DNA of 64,000 bases from Synechococcus sp. Nb3U1 (GTDB lineage Bacteria; Cyanobacteriota; Cyanobacteriia; Thermostichales; Thermostichaceae). The position numbers were made by a program, and so were the translations under genes. Below the pieces are notes generated by a model. It made no database searches. It was given only the letters and a program-made list of their open reading frames with translations, and was not told the DNA's origin. The first letter of the stretch is position 1. Each line of letters begins with the position of its first letter. The DNA is taken from the NCBI RefSeq assembly GCF_021533835.1, contig NZ_JAKFYQ010000001.1, positions 1,088,079 through 1,152,078 of the forward strand. The letters run 5' to 3'. Positions 1 through 9,006 of this stretch are shown in pieces.

Positions 1-2
1 TG

Positions 3-248
3 TTCACCGGCCATTCCTCGGTGCTTCTACCCCTGAATGCGCTGGTGATGGGCTGCTTGACGGTGGTACTTTATCGCGGGCTACGCCAGGTAGAGGGCCT
101 ACATGGACGACGACTGTGGTGGCACACCGCACTGGGTTTGGTCTACATGTTGCATTGGTTCCCGGTCATGATTATGACAACGGCTCGCATGTGTGTGCAG
201 CCCAAACGCCTGAAGTGGGTCAAAACGGTTCACTGTGGAGAGATCTAG
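3..248 (+). CDS. C-terminal end of a membrane glycosyltransferase (family 2-like), cut by window edge
   Basis: The reading frame is already open at the first base of the window and ends at a TAG stop, so only the last 81 or so residues are visible. They contain two hydrophobic stretches (around PLNALVMGCLTVVLY and LGLVYMLHWFPVMIM) and finish with a basic tail PKRLKWVKTVH. In cyanobacterial processive GT2 enzymes a similar RxKWVKT-type ending follows the last membrane helices; this family link is inferred from that tail and the helices only. The catalytic domain lies upstream of the window, so the substrate cannot be judged. A downstream spacer of about 100 bp containing GGGATCCC separates it from ilvC, which probably has its own promoter. 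Confidence 0.6.
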   Translation, partial: FTGHSSVLLPLNALVMGCLTVVLYRGLRQVEGLHGRRLWWHTALGLVYMLHWFPVMIMTTARMCVQPKRLKWVKTVHCGEI

Positions 249-282
249 AGAAGGTTTAGAGAAGATCCGGAGATTCTGTCAA

Positions 283-290
283 GGGATCCC
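283..290. repeat. GGGATCCC, representative copy of a genome-wide HIP-like palindrome
   Basis: This octamer, or its GGATCC core, recurs from one end of the window to the other, usually several times per kilobase, in coding DNA in any frame as well as in spacers. It behaves like HIP1 (GCGATCGC) of other cyanobacteria but with a different flank around the shared GATC. I did not count copies. The site contains GATC, a target of common cyanobacterial adenine methyltransferases. Confidence 0.85.
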
Positions 291-351
291 TTGGATCCTG
301 CTATTCTAGTCAAGCGCAAGTCAAACACAATACTGATACTACGGCCCAACT

Positions 352-1344
352 ATGGCACGCCTCTACTACGACACCGACGCCAACTTGGAGCTTTTGGCCG
401 ACAAAACCGTTGCCATCATTGGTTATGGCAGCCAAGGCCATGCCCATGCTCTGAATTTGCACGACAGCGGCGTCAAGGTGATCGTCGGTTTGTATCCCGG
501 TAGCCCCTCCTGGCCGAAAGCAGAAGCTGATGGGTTGATCGTCAAGTCGGTGGCCGATGCCGCTGCTGCCGCCGACTGGGTGATGATTCTGCTGCCTGAC
601 GAAGTTCAAAAGGCCATTTTCAACAGCGAGATCCGCCCCCATCTGCAAGCGGGCAATGTCCTGTTGTTTGCCCATGGGTTTAATATTCACTTCGGCCAAA
701 TTCAGCCACCCGCGGATGTGGATGTGATCATGGTGGCTCCGAAAGGCCCCGGACACCTGGTGCGCCGCACCTACCAAGCTGGTGAAGGGGTGCCCTGTCT
801 GTTTGCCGTGCATCAAGATGCCTCTGGAATGGCACGGGATCGGGCCATGGCCTATGCCAAAGGGATCGGTGGTACGCGAGCGGGTATTTTGGAAACCAGC
901 TTCCGGGAAGAGACGGAAACGGATCTCTTTGGGGAACAGGTGGTACTTTGCGGTGGCCTCACGGCTTTGATTAAGGCCGGTTTTGAAACCTTGGTGGATG
1001 CCGGGTATCAGCCGGAATTGGCCTACTTTGAATGTCTGCATGAGGTGAAGCTGATCGTGGATCTGATTGTCGAAGGCGGCCTGGAAAAAATGCGCCACAG
1101 CATCTCCAACACCGCAGAGTACGGCGACTACACCCGTGGCCCCCGCATTGTCACCGACGAAACCCGCGCTGAAATGCAACGGATCTTGGCAGAGATCCAA
1201 ACCGGACAATTTGCCCGTGACTTTGTGCTGGAAAACCAAGCCGGCAAGCCCGGATTCACCGCCATGCGGCGCCGCGAAGCCGAACACCCCATCGAAACAG
1301 TGGGCAAGGAATTGCGGGCCATGTTTAGCTGGCTGAAGAAATAG
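352..1344 (+). CDS. ilvC: Ketol-acid reductoisomerase (class I)
   Basis: Second enzyme of valine, leucine and isoleucine synthesis: Mg-dependent alkyl migration plus NADPH reduction of acetolactate or acetohydroxybutyrate, in the cytoplasm. The 330 residues match short, class I KARI. The Rossmann fingerprint GYGSQGHA is at residues 24-31. Cofactor-loop serines S51 and S53 point to NADPH, with Tyr48 where many relatives have Arg. Metal/substrate acids are D191 and E195 in DLFGEQ, and E227 and E231 in ECLHE. The ATG start gives the conventional MARLYYD N-terminus. serS follows 19 bp downstream on the same strand, so the two may share a transcript. Confidence 0.97.
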   Translation: MARLYYDTDANLELLADKTVAIIGYGSQGHAHALNLHDSGVKVIVGLYPGSPSWPKAEADGLIVKSVADAAAAADWVMILLPDEVQKAIFNSEIRPHLQAGNVLLFAHGFNIHFGQIQPPADVDVIMVAPKGPGHLVRRTYQAGEGVPCLFAVHQDASGMARDRAMAYAKGIGGTRAGILETSFREETETDLFGEQVVLCGGLTALIKAGFETLVDAGYQPELAYFECLHEVKLIVDLIVEGGLEKMRHSISNTAEYGDYTRGPRIVTDETRAEMQRILAEIQTGQFARDFVLENQAGKPGFTAMRRREAEHPIETVGKELRAMFSWLKK

Positions 1345-1363
1345 GCAGAGATAGGCAATTTTT

Positions 1364-2671
1364 GTGCTGGATCTGAAGTTGCTGCGGGATCACCCGGAAC
1401 GTGTACACCAAGCTCTCCAAAACCGGCGAGCTACTGTGGATCTAGACGGAATCCTCAAATTGGATCGGGAACGGCGGCAGTTGGAAACCCAGCGGGGATC
1501 CCTGCAGGCAGAGAGCAACAGCATCGGCAAAAAAGTTGGGGAGATCATCCGCCAGGGGGCGGATCCCAAGGGAGCTGAAGTCGCCGCCCTACGGCAACAG
1601 GGGATAGATCTGAAAGCCGAGATCGCCCAACTGGAGCAGCAGGAGCGGGAGATCGAGGAGCAGATTCAGTCGCAATTGCTCACGGTGCCCAACTTGCCTC
1701 TGCCGGTGGTGCCGGTGGGGAAAGACGAAACCGATAACCCGGAAGTACGCCGCTGGGGAGATGAGCTGAAGCTAACCCATAGCGTCTTACCCCACGATGA
1801 GATCGCCGAAAAGTGGGGATTGCTGGATTTTGGCCGTGCCGTCAAGGTGGCCCAAAGCCGCTTTGTCGCCATGATCGGGGTGGGGGCAGTCCTGGAGCGA
1901 GCCTTGATCGCCATGATGTTGGACCGTCATATCAGGGCTGGCTATACCGAGGTGATCCCACCCTTTTTGGTCAATAGCGCCGCTCTGCAGGGAACTGGGC
2001 AGTTGCCCAAGTTTGCCGAAGATGGCTTTCGGTGTGCGGAGGACGATCTGTGGTTGATCCCGACTGCGGAAGTGCCCCTCACCAACCTGTACCGTGACGA
2101 GGTGATTCCTGCCGAGCAACTGCCCTTCTACTTCTGTGCTCATACCCCCTGTTTTCGCCGCGAAGCCGGCAGCTATGGCCGCGATACCAAGGGGCTGATC
2201 CGGCTGCACCAGTTCCAAAAGGTGGAGATGGTCAAGGTGACGCACCCGGATCAATCGGAAGCTGAGCACGAGAAGCTGGTGCAGGATGCCGAAGCCATTT
2301 TACAGATGTTGGAGTTGCCCTACCGCGTTGTGGAGCTGTGCACGGGCGATTTGGGATTTTCAGCAGCTCGTTGTTTTGATCTAGAAGTGTGGTTCCCCTC
2401 CCAAAACCAGTACCGCGAGATCTCTAGCTGCTCCAATTGCTGGGATTTTCAGGCCCGACGAGCCAATTTGCGCTGCAAAGAAACTGGCCAAAAGGGAACT
2501 CAGTTTGTCCATACCCTGAATGGGTCGGGGTTGGCGGTGGGGCGGTCGTTGGCGGCCCTGTTGGAAAATCATCAGCTACCGGATGGTACCATTCGCATTC
2601 CTGAGGCATTGCGACCTTTCTTGAGCCCCCGCTTTCTTTCAGAGGATGGCATCCTGATCACAACCCCCTGA
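1364..2671 (+). CDS. serS: Seryl-tRNA synthetase
   Basis: Charges tRNA-Ser with serine in the cytoplasm. The 435-residue product has the full class II architecture: an N-terminal [12 protein letters not shown] segment leading into the long antiparallel coiled-coil arm (about residues 30-110, rich in E, Q and K) that grips the tRNA-Ser long variable arm, followed by the catalytic core. Class II motif 2 is visible as [18 protein letters not shown], and motif 3 near the end as [17 protein letters not shown]. Translation begins at GTG 19 bp after ilvC; the next in-frame choices would remove the conserved MLDLK start. No T-box-like leader is expected or seen. Confidence 0.97.
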   Translation: MLDLKLLRDHPERVHQALQNRRATVDLDGILKLDRERRQLETQRGSLQAESNSIGKKVGEIIRQGADPKGAEVAALRQQGIDLKAEIAQLEQQEREIEEQIQSQLLTVPNLPLPVVPVGKDETDNPEVRRWGDELKLTHSVLPHDEIAEKWGLLDFGRAVKVAQSRFVAMIGVGAVLERALIAMMLDRHIRAGYTEVIPPFLVNSAALQGTGQLPKFAEDGFRCAEDDLWLIPTAEVPLTNLYRDEVIPAEQLPFYFCAHTPCFRREAGSYGRDTKGLIRLHQFQKVEMVKVTHPDQSEAEHEKLVQDAEAILQMLELPYRVVELCTGDLGFSAARCFDLEVWFPSQNQYREISSCSNCWDFQARRANLRCKETGQKGTQFVHTLNGSGLAVGRSLAALLENHQLPDGTIRIPEALRPFLSPRFLSEDGILITTP

Positions 2672-2754
2672 GGACTATTCTCCATCCGGCCCCAAGGGAT
2701 CCCAGACTTTGATCTTGCCTAACCAACTGACCTGACCAACCTAGATGCAACCCA

Positions 2755-2826
2755 CTGGGGCAGATGGATTCGAACCACCGAATGGCGGGACCAAAACCCG
2801 CTGCCTTACCGCTTGGCGATGCCCCA
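2755..2826 (-). tRNA. tRNA-Gln (anticodon UUG)
   Basis: Read on the minus strand, the 72 nt fold as a cloverleaf: acceptor TGGGGCA/TGCCCCA with discriminator G, anticodon stem GCGGG/CCCGC around loop TTTTGGT (anticodon TTG), and T-arm GGTGG-TTCGAAT-CCATC. CCA is not encoded. The gene lies in the gap between serS and the convergent FHA gene. Its sequence is characteristic of bacterial and plastid glutamine tRNAs; in cyanobacteria it is normally charged by the Glu-tRNA/GatCAB route. Confidence 0.95.
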
Positions 2827-2902
2827 ATTCAAACGCTTAACTACTGTAGCGATGCTGCTTTACCTCTGTCAACGGGATCAAGTTGAGCCGAGCTCGAAAC
2901 CC

Positions 2903-3436
2903 CTACGAGTCGGGCTCTGCCCGAACGGATCCCCGGCGCGGGTCTTCCGTGATGCCGGAAATGAAGGGATTGGGCACATGGGGAATGCGAGCCACCTCGA
3001 AGAAATAGGCCCGTATCTCCGGCCCAAAGTAGATCACATCCCCGCTCTTCAGGTAATGGGTGGCCACCCGCGTCCCGTTGACGAACACCCCATTGGTGCT
3101 GGATTGGCCGCGCCGGTTGCCATCAATCAGACAGTAGGTAAAGCCTGTACGGCTGGATTTGGTGGGCACCCGCACCAGGTAGGCATGACGACGGGAAACA
3201 AAACGATTGACGATCTGCAGGGCATTGGAGGGATCCCGTCCAACTGCGTAGGCAGCTCCCCGCAGAATGTAGCTACAGGGCCTGAGGGGGTGACAAATCG
3301 ACAGCGTGAACTCCGGGTAAGACAGCGGCTGCTCAGGCACTCGATCGAATAAGTCCTCCGGTACATCGGAGTCTTGATCAGGGGGAAAGTTTGCCCCACC
3401 AATCTCGGTAACCGAAGTAAAAACGTCATGTGGCAA
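2903..3436 (-). CDS. FHA-domain protein
   Basis: The 177-residue protein carries one forkhead-associated domain at about residues 60-145, a phosphothreonine-binding fold. Visible landmarks are the GRD turn (AVGRDPSN), the SRRHA strand and loop (FVSRRHAYLV), the SSTNGVFVNG segment and a final LKSGDVIYFG strand. The first 50 residues are acidic and low in complexity; no kinase, secretion or membrane segment is visible. Such stand-alone FHA proteins usually act as adaptors for Ser/Thr kinase signalling, but no kinase gene is nearby, so the partner is unknown. It converges on tRNA-Gln. Confidence 0.85.
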   Translation of the reverse strand: MPHDVFTSVTEIGGANFPPDQDSDVPEDLFDRVPEQPLSYPEFTLSICHPLRPCSYILRGAAYAVGRDPSNALQIVNRFVSRRHAYLVRVPTKSSRTGFTYCLIDGNRRGQSSTNGVFVNGTRVATHYLKSGDVIYFGPEIRAYFFEVARIPHVPNPFISGITEDPRRGSVRAEPDS

Positions 3437-3738
3437 TGGCTTTTACCCCTCAACGCTGAGCAATGCCCACATCAAGTCGTGTCTCCATCCAGAAACGCTG
3501 GAACCAACCCTTACCCTCTCTGGAGGGTTCACAGCACAGAAGGATCTTCAGTAGATTGACAGAAAACCCACGAACAGTGAAGTACTGGGATAACCCATTT
3601 TCCCCAAAATCGATTAATCAAGCACAATTATTGTCTACGGTTATTGTCTACGGTCTGGGGCTGTTTGGGATCCGGATTCTCGGTTATGGGCCCCTCAGGG
3701 GTATTCTAAGGTAACAAGTTCTTAATAGCGGTACAGAA
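3437..3738. other. Spacer between divergent FHA and inositol-phosphatase genes
   Basis: About 300 bp with no convincing gene. It must hold the promoters of both divergent neighbours. The only clear pattern is an AT-rich segment with a perfect 13-bp tandem duplication (described separately) and a GGGATCC site. No clean promoter pair could be assigned. Confidence 0.5.
3628..3653. repeat. 13-bp perfect tandem duplication
   Basis: TTATTGTCTACGG occurs twice head to tail, about 90 bp upstream of the inositol-phosphatase-like gene. It could be a duplicated regulator site or simple slippage. Confidence 0.85.
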
Positions 3739-4566
3739 GTGACGGATGCCCTGCTGTGTCGGTTGGATGTGGCCTCAGAGGCTGCCCTAGAGGCGGCAGC
3801 TCTGTTGCGCAGCTATGCGGGGGGCACTCTGGCCATCGAAGAAAAACGACCGGGAGACTTGGTGACCGCAGCTGACCGTGCTTCTGAAGACTTAATCTTG
3901 AACATTCTCAAGCGGCACTTTCCGGAAGATGTCATTTTGACCGAAGAGTCCGGCCAACAGGGATCCGCTCAAGGCCTTTACGCTTGGATGATCGATCCGC
4001 TGGATGGTACTACCAACTTTGCCCATGGCTACCCTTTTGCCGCCGTCTCGATGGGATTGTTGCAAGGTCGAGAGCCCGTTTTGGGGGTGATTTGCGATGT
4101 TTTCCAAGGGGATCTGTTTCGGGCCGGACAAGGGATGGGGGCCACCCGCAACCACAAACCCATCCAAGTTTCCACCACCACCGAGTTGTCCCGTAGCCTG
4201 CTGGTAACCGGTTTTGCCTATGATCGCCGTGAAACCTCAGATAACAATTATGCTGAGTTCTGCCATTTCACCCATCTGACCCAAGGGGTGCGACGAGGTG
4301 GATCAGCCGCTCTGGATTTGGCCTATGTGGCCACGGGTCAGTTGGATGGCTACTGGGAACGGGGCCTCTCTCCTTGGGATATCGCGGCAGGGATCGTCTT
4401 GGTTCGGGAAGCCGGGGGCAAGGTGACCGCTTATGATGGGAGCCCGGTGGATGTTTACAGTGGCAGGCTGCTGGCCAGCAATGGCGAGTTGCACAGTGCC
4501 ATGCAGCAGGAACTGGCCCAGGTACGTCCTCTGCCGGTTTCGTTTCCAATGCGGGCTGAAGCATAG
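3739..4566 (+). CDS. Inositol monophosphatase family protein (SuhB-like)
   Basis: Mg-dependent sugar or inositol phosphate phosphatase of the IMPase/SuhB fold, cytoplasmic. The 275-residue product shows the metal-site signatures: E69-E70-S71, then I85-D-P-L-D-G-T-T-N-F94 with metal ligands D86 and D89, and the C-terminal SPWDIAAG motif. The start is GTG; no ATG is available near the expected N-terminus. The family includes myo-inositol-1-phosphatase, the histidinol-phosphate phosphatase HisN and the ribosome-associated SuhB; the sequence alone does not separate them. A solute-binding protein follows on the same strand after 83 bp. Confidence 0.9.
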   Translation: MTDALLCRLDVASEAALEAAALLRSYAGGTLAIEEKRPGDLVTAADRASEDLILNILKRHFPEDVILTEESGQQGSAQGLYAWMIDPLDGTTNFAHGYPFAAVSMGLLQGREPVLGVICDVFQGDLFRAGQGMGATRNHKPIQVSTTTELSRSLLVTGFAYDRRETSDNNYAEFCHFTHLTQGVRRGGSAALDLAYVATGQLDGYWERGLSPWDIAAGIVLVREAGGKVTAYDGSPVDVYSGRLLASNGELHSAMQQELAQVRPLPVSFPMRAEA

Positions 4567-4649
4567 GTGACTCAGGGATCCCTAACTCCATAAATCCAAT
4601 CATTCGGTAAACGGGCTGTAAACGGGCCATTCGGTGTCTATCCTGTCAA

Positions 4650-5627
4650 ATGCTGTCAAGTGAGAATAGGAGCAAGCGGTTGGGCAACAGGCAACAGACA
4701 AATCCATATCGGTTCGGGAAGGTTACACTTGCTCTGCTCCTGCTGATCACAACAGCAGCATGGGGGGCTGGAGCCGCTTCTTCACAATCGGCACTTCCCT
4801 TACCCAGAGCATCCTCAGAAATAGCCGCGAATGGGGCCGCTCAGGTCACAGATTCCCGTTGGGCTGAAATTCAAGAGCGGGGATGGATTCGTGTCGGTTT
4901 GGATCCCAGTCTGGGCCATGCTTATCTCTATACCGACTTGGATCAGGAAACCTACGCAGGTTTTGAGTGGGATATCCTGGAGGCAATTGCCCAAACCCTT
5001 CGGGTACAGGTCAACCCTGTGGTTGTTGCCTGGAGCGAGCAATTGGCGGCTTTGCAAGCGGATGAAGTGGATTTGATTCTGGGGGCTAGAGAACCTCTTG
5101 GTTTGGACTCTGAGCAGTTTCTCGCCACTCGGCCCTATTATCTCAGCCCACAACGCCTGGTGGTAAGGGATCCCGCCCCAAAGGACTCCGTCCCCCTGCC
5201 GCGAGAGGAGCCATTGCTCGAGGAGCTATCGCAATTATTTGGCCGAAAGGTGGGCATTGTAGTTAATAGTACGGGGGCAGCTTTGTTGGAGGCGTACAAC
5301 GAGAGAAGAGGCAATGCCATCCGCCTGTTTGCCACCAGTAACCCCGAGCGCTTGTTTGCTCAGTTACAGGCTGGCCAGTTGGATGCGGTGCTCATTGATC
5401 AACCGGTTGCAGCCATGGCCCTGCGCCAACCGAGATCTCGACTGCGCCTATCGGGGCCCCCCTTGTCCCCCATTCCCCTAGTGGGGGTGGTATCGTCTCA
5501 ACATCCTTCCTTAAAGCAGGCTTTGGATCAAGCGATCTCGGCTTTGTCTGAGGATGGCACTTTGCAGCAAATCTTGGAGAAGTGGCAATTATGGGAGCCA
5601 ACAGTGATGTCCCCCGCATCAACCTAG
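4650..5627 (+). CDS. Extracellular solute-binding protein, family 3 (amino-acid ABC type)
   Basis: The 325-residue product begins with a basic stretch and a hydrophobic signal segment (VTLALLLLITTAAWGAGA, about residues 25-42), so it is exported. The mature part is a SBP_bac_3 bilobal binding protein: a WIRVGLDP first strand, GFEWDILEAIAQTL, a DLILGA hinge strand, and an end like AISALSEDGTLQQILEKW, which is diagnostic of polar amino-acid binding proteins. No permease or ATPase is adjacent, so it is an orphan component or acts in sensing. Oddity: a 22-bp dispersed repeat lies within the coding sequence (KDSVPLPRE, about residues 178-186), probably in a loop between lobes. Its 3' end overlaps the next gene by 37 bp. 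Confidence 0.85.
   Translation: MLSSENRSKRLGNRQQTNPYRFGKVTLALLLLITTAAWGAGAASSQSALPLPRASSEIAANGAAQVTDSRWAEIQERGWIRVGLDPSLGHAYLYTDLDQETYAGFEWDILEAIAQTLRVQVNPVVVAWSEQLAALQADEVDLILGAREPLGLDSEQFLATRPYYLSPQRLVVRDPAPKDSVPLPREEPLLEELSQLFGRKVGIVVNSTGAALLEAYNERRGNAIRLFATSNPERLFAQLQAGQLDAVLIDQPVAAMALRQPRSRLRLSGPPLSPIPLVGVVSSQHPSLKQALDQAISALSEDGTLQQILEKWQLWEPTVMSPAST
5183..5204 (+). repeat. 22-bp dispersed repeat, copy 1 (inside a coding sequence)
   Basis: A 22-bp sequence beginning GGACTCCGTC recurs at 20379-20400 (three mismatches here) and, inverted, at 43237-43258. In this copy it encodes DSVPLPR within the solute-binding protein. Confidence 0.7.
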
Positions 5628-6607
5628 GGTTAGCCAGATACGAAGCCGACTACTATGCCGTCCTAGGAGTTCCCGTCAACGTTGACTCCAAAGGGATCCG
5701 GCGCGGCTATATACAAGCAGCCAAGGCCCTACACCCGGATCGGTTCATTGGGGATCCCGAGGCGGCAGAACGCGCCAACCTCCTGTTTGCTCGCCTGGTT
5801 AGCCCCGCCAACGAAGTGCTCACCAAGGATCGAGAACGGGGAGAATACGAAGCTGTCATCAAAATGCGGATCAAACGCTTGTTGGAGTCACCCCCTGCTG
5901 ATCTCTGGCCCTACGGGGAAGCCGTCAAAGGGCTGGCTGAGTTCGACAATTGGCAGGAGGAGTACGTCAAGCGGGTACACCAGCTTTCGACGGAGCAATA
6001 CAGCTCCATGGACGAGTTCCTCCACAAAACTGAACAACTGAGCGAATTAAATCTGGCCTATCTGTTGCTCAAAGCCAACTACAAAGGGATTCCTACCCGT
6101 TCCCGTAGCACCAGCAACTCCAGCAGCTTGGGTGGGAGCCCAACCCGAGCCGCGGTGAGCACTCCCCCTGCATCCCCTGCGCCACCCGTCCCGACGGTTC
6201 CTCCCGAACCCCCTGCCCCCAAGCTCAGCCCTGGCGAAACCCGCTTCATTCAAGCTCTGGATATGATCGAGCGCAAGCAATACCGGGATGCGGTGCAATA
6301 TCTGAACTTTGCCATCAGCGCTGAGCCGAATGTGGCCCGCTACTACCTACACCGAGGCATTGCCCACCTGAAGCAAGGGAATACTGGCATGGCCAAAGCA
6401 GATTTTCTGCAAGTTACCCGTCTGGATCCCACCAATCCTGAGTTGATGCTGGAGGTGCGCCGTTGGATGCAACAGACCGGGCCGCAACAGCCGATCCCAG
6501 GGATCCCGGCCAGCCGCCAAACCGCCCAAGCCCAAAAGGTGGTGCCGCCCCCCCGCAAGGAGGACAACGGTGGGTTGTTAGGCCGCTTCTTCGGCAAGAA
6601 AAAATAG
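5591..6607 (+). CDS. J-domain protein with C-terminal TPR region
   Basis: The 338-residue product has an N-terminal J-domain (about residues 18-90): YYAVLGVPVNVD, a helix II with YIQAAKALHPDRF containing the HPD tripeptide that stimulates DnaK ATPase, and LVSPANEVLTKDRERGEYE. A Pro/Ser-rich linker follows (about 175-220), then two TPR-like helices (QALDMIERKQYRDAVQYLNFAI and ARYYLHRGIAHLKQGNTGMAKADF), and a GLLGRFFGKKK tail. Unlike full DnaJ it lacks Gly/Phe and zinc-finger regions, so it is probably a specialised co-chaperone. A GTG 9 bp upstream is an alternative start. The coding sequence starts inside the preceding gene, suggesting translational coupling. Confidence 0.85.
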   Translation: MGANSDVPRINLGLARYEADYYAVLGVPVNVDSKGIRRGYIQAAKALHPDRFIGDPEAAERANLLFARLVSPANEVLTKDRERGEYEAVIKMRIKRLLESPPADLWPYGEAVKGLAEFDNWQEEYVKRVHQLSTEQYSSMDEFLHKTEQLSELNLAYLLLKANYKGIPTRSRSTSNSSSLGGSPTRAAVSTPPASPAPPVPTVPPEPPAPKLSPGETRFIQALDMIERKQYRDAVQYLNFAISAEPNVARYYLHRGIAHLKQGNTGMAKADFLQVTRLDPTNPELMLEVRRWMQQTGPQQPIPGIPASRQTAQAQKVVPPPRKEDNGGLLGRFFGKKK

Positions 6608-6613
6608 CGGCCC

Positions 6614-8194
6614 CTAGCGGGATCCCCCCAACACCAGCAGGGTAATCAGGGATCCCGTATTCCAGAGGCTATGCAGCAGAATTGGGGCCAGCAGGTTGCG
6701 GCTGTGGCTGTAGATCACACCCAGCACAATCCCCAGCATGGTCAGGGGCAGCAGATCCGAAAGATTGAGATGGGCGAGGGCAAAGGTAAAGGCGCTGACT
6801 AACACCGCTCCCCACATGGGCAGGTAACGACTCAGGGCCGGCAGCCAAAAACCGCGAAACAGCACCTCCTCAAAAATTGGGGCACATAAAGACACCACCG
6901 CAAAAAACACCAGCCGTGCTCCCCACCCCCGGCTATCCAACAGCAGGGGCAAAATCGGGTTTCCTCCCCCCGCCTGCGGCAACAGCAGTTGCGAGAGAGC
7001 CGCCGCCAACACCACCAAGGGCAGAGCCACCAAGTAACCACACAGGCCCCAAAGCAGCCAAGTGCCAAATAGCCGCACCCGCAGCAGGGAAGTAGGGTAG
7101 CGGTGTAAGAGGCGATACAGCAAGCCTGCCCCCAATAAGGCCCCGGAATTGTAGGTCAAAAACAAAGCCACCGCCTGGTGCCATGGGCTGAGCTGCCGCG
7201 TCTGTAGGCCGAGAATGATCACATAGAGCTGTGGCACCAACGCATTGAGGGCAATAAACCCTAAAAACCAACCGGTCAGCACCGCCTGCACCCCGCTCCC
7301 AGGCCAGGGAACCTCCCAAGCAGGGCCCAGGAGCGGTTGTTTGTGCCAGAGACTCCAACCCACCCAGCCCACCAGTAACAGCAGACCCAGCAACGCCCCC
7401 AGAACCGGGATCCCGCCCACTATTGCCAGTCGGAATAGAGCCGACAAAGCCAGCTTCTCCTGCTGTTGATTGAGAGCATTCAGGCTATCGCTGCGCTGTT
7501 GTAGTCGGTAAAGCTGTTGCAGAGCCACCGCCTCAAACCAGCCATCCAGATGATTGCGAATTTGCACTTCGGCTTCTGGCAAAATCCGCCGGGGTGTTGC
7601 CCACAGTCCCTGCAAAATCCGTGCCATCGCCTTTTGGCTGGATTCCAGCTCCATAGGTCGTTCTGGATCGAGCACCTGTTGCCACTGCTGTTCTGCTGCC
7701 TCCAGATCTTCTTGATAGGCATAAAGTAATCCACTGCGTATCCAAAGGGCATCCAATTCTGTCTGCAGATCCTGCATGGAGGCCAACAGAACGGGATCCA
7801 CAGGCGGCGGTTCCGTTGGCTCAGGATCAGGTGCATCGGTTACAGCGGTGGGAGCCAGCTGAGTCAGACGTTTTAGACGTTTCAGACGTTCCGCATAATT
7901 CTCGGCAGTTTGTTGGTAGCGATTGTTGGCCAGTTTGAACACATCCTGACCCAAGAGCGCCCGCGCCAAATCCTGATAGCGGGGATCGTCCAAAGTTCGG
8001 GAAGCCTGCAAAGACAGGTTGGTTTGAAACAAATCCAGCTGCGTTCGGGGAGGTGGCTGGAACCAACTGCTGGATAGCGAAAGTCCGACAATCAAAAGGG
8101 CCAAAAGGCTCAGCAAGTTGAGGATCCCATGGCGGAGAGAAAGCCAAGCAGGGGATGGGTCAGTAGAGGCTCCGACTTCAGGATGAGACATCAC
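6614..8194 (-). CDS. CPBP-family intramembrane metalloprotease
   Basis: The 526-residue polytopic membrane protein ends in a CPBP (CAAX protease and bacteriocin-processing, Abi) domain. Its motifs are visible: APIFEEVLFRGF (motif 1, EExxxR), FALAHLNLSD (motif 2 His) and LLHSLWN (motif 3 His/Asn). The N-terminal half has one membrane helix (ILNLLSLLALLIVGLSL), then a long soluble, charged helical segment of about 190 residues and further helices before the catalytic part. Members cleave prenylated or membrane substrates; the substrate here is unknown. It converges on the J-domain gene with only 6 bp between stops and lies downstream of trmB on the same strand. Confidence 0.88.
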   Translation of the reverse strand: MMSHPEVGASTDPSPAWLSLRHGILNLLSLLALLIVGLSLSSSWFQPPPRTQLDLFQTNLSLQASRTLDDPRYQDLARALLGQDVFKLANNRYQQTAENYAERLKRLKRLTQLAPTAVTDAPDPEPTEPPPVDPVLLASMQDLQTELDALWIRSGLLYAYQEDLEAAEQQWQQVLDPERPMELESSQKAMARILQGLWATPRRILPEAEVQIRNHLDGWFEAVALQQLYRLQQRSDSLNALNQQQEKLALSALFRLAIVGGIPVLGALLGLLLLVGWVGWSLWHKQPLLGPAWEVPWPGSGVQAVLTGWFLGFIALNALVPQLYVIILGLQTRQLSPWHQAVALFLTYNSGALLGAGLLYRLLHRYPTSLLRVRLFGTWLLWGLCGYLVALPLVVLAAALSQLLLPQAGGGNPILPLLLDSRGWGARLVFFAVVSLCAPIFEEVLFRGFWLPALSRYLPMWGAVLVSAFTFALAHLNLSDLLPLTMLGIVLGVIYSHSRNLLAPILLHSLWNTGSLITLLVLGGSR

Positions 8195-8236
8195 TGCAAA
8201 GGATCCAACTCAAGCGGGTTATATCTTATCCCCTGA

Positions 8237-8956
8237 TTATCGTCGCTCCAGCCAATAGCGGTAGATCGGCAAGCCCAATTGTTGGCAGTGCCACTCCCGT
8301 TGAGTGAGAATACCAAACGGGTTGTGATCCAACGGGCCGGCGTGGGGATTCCAAAATTGGGGGTGTTCCAAAAACCGCGTTGCCATTTCTTCGGCTACCG
8401 CCTGAATATCCGATTGCAGAAATACCGGGCTACCCGGCTGGAGCAGCACAGCCAAGTCTGCCACCAGTTGCGGCTGCACCACGCGCCGTTTGTGATGGCG
8501 CTTCTTGAACCAGGGATCCGGAAACTGGATTGTCACTCGGCTCAGATCCCCTGGGGCAAACAGGTGCCGCAAGGACACATTGATGTTGGCGAAGAGAAAA
8601 TGCAGGTTGTCGAGCTGCAGCTTATCCCCCCAGGCATTGGCTCGTTCCACCAGCGCCTGGCGAATTTCTACCCCCAAGAAATTCCACTCTGGCTGCTCTT
8701 GGGCGATGCGTAGCAAAAACCGTCCGCTACCCGTGCCAATATCCAGATGCAAGGGCTGCCCCAAGCGTCGGTACACCCGTTCCCAGTGGGGCGGGGGGGT
8801 GGGTTGCTGATATTGCACCTGCAATGGATTGACGTGTTGCCGCACCCGATGATTGAGGCTCCGCTGCAACGGGATCCCTACCCAGGGTCGGGGAGAAGAA
8901 CGATCTTCTGGTTGGCTAACGGATGAATATCCCATCCCTCCCACGTCCGGTTCCAT
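8237..8956 (-). CDS. trmB: tRNA (guanine-N7-)-methyltransferase
   Basis: Uses SAM to methylate G46 in the variable loop of many tRNAs. The SAM site is LHLDIGTGSGRFLL and the family signature is IQFPDPWFKKRHHKRR, both intact. The C-terminal part (HNPFGILTQREWHC) also matches the family. The start is uncertain: the conserved body begins at RVRQHVNPL, about 45 residues after this ATG, while a second ATG lies 7 codons further in and a TTG lies 10 codons upstream, so the real protein may be shorter than the 239 residues given here. It follows ldh on the same strand. Confidence 0.92.
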   Translation of the reverse strand: MEPDVGGMGYSSVSQPEDRSSPRPWVGIPLQRSLNHRVRQHVNPLQVQYQQPTPPPHWERVYRRLGQPLHLDIGTGSGRFLLRIAQEQPEWNFLGVEIRQALVERANAWGDKLQLDNLHFLFANINVSLRHLFAPGDLSRVTIQFPDPWFKKRHHKRRVVQPQLVADLAVLLQPGSPVFLQSDIQAVAEEMATRFLEHPQFWNPHAGPLDHNPFGILTQREWHCQQLGLPIYRYWLERR

Positions 8957-9006
8957 AGAACAGCCGCAAGTTTCAGCAACAGGCAAAAAAGCTGAGAGTA
9001 CCTAGG

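Noticed and set aside
310-1287. Long minus-strand frame opposite ilvC
   Set aside because: A shadow of the GC-rich ilvC gene; no recognisable domain, and ilvC is certain.
352-1344. NADH-specific ketol-acid reductoisomerase because Arg is replaced by Tyr48
   Set aside because: The phosphate-binding serines S51 and S53 are retained, so NADPH use remains most likely.
2813-3352. Plus-strand frame overlapping the FHA gene and tRNA-Gln
   Set aside because: It runs through the tRNA and lies opposite the FHA domain, which has clear motifs.
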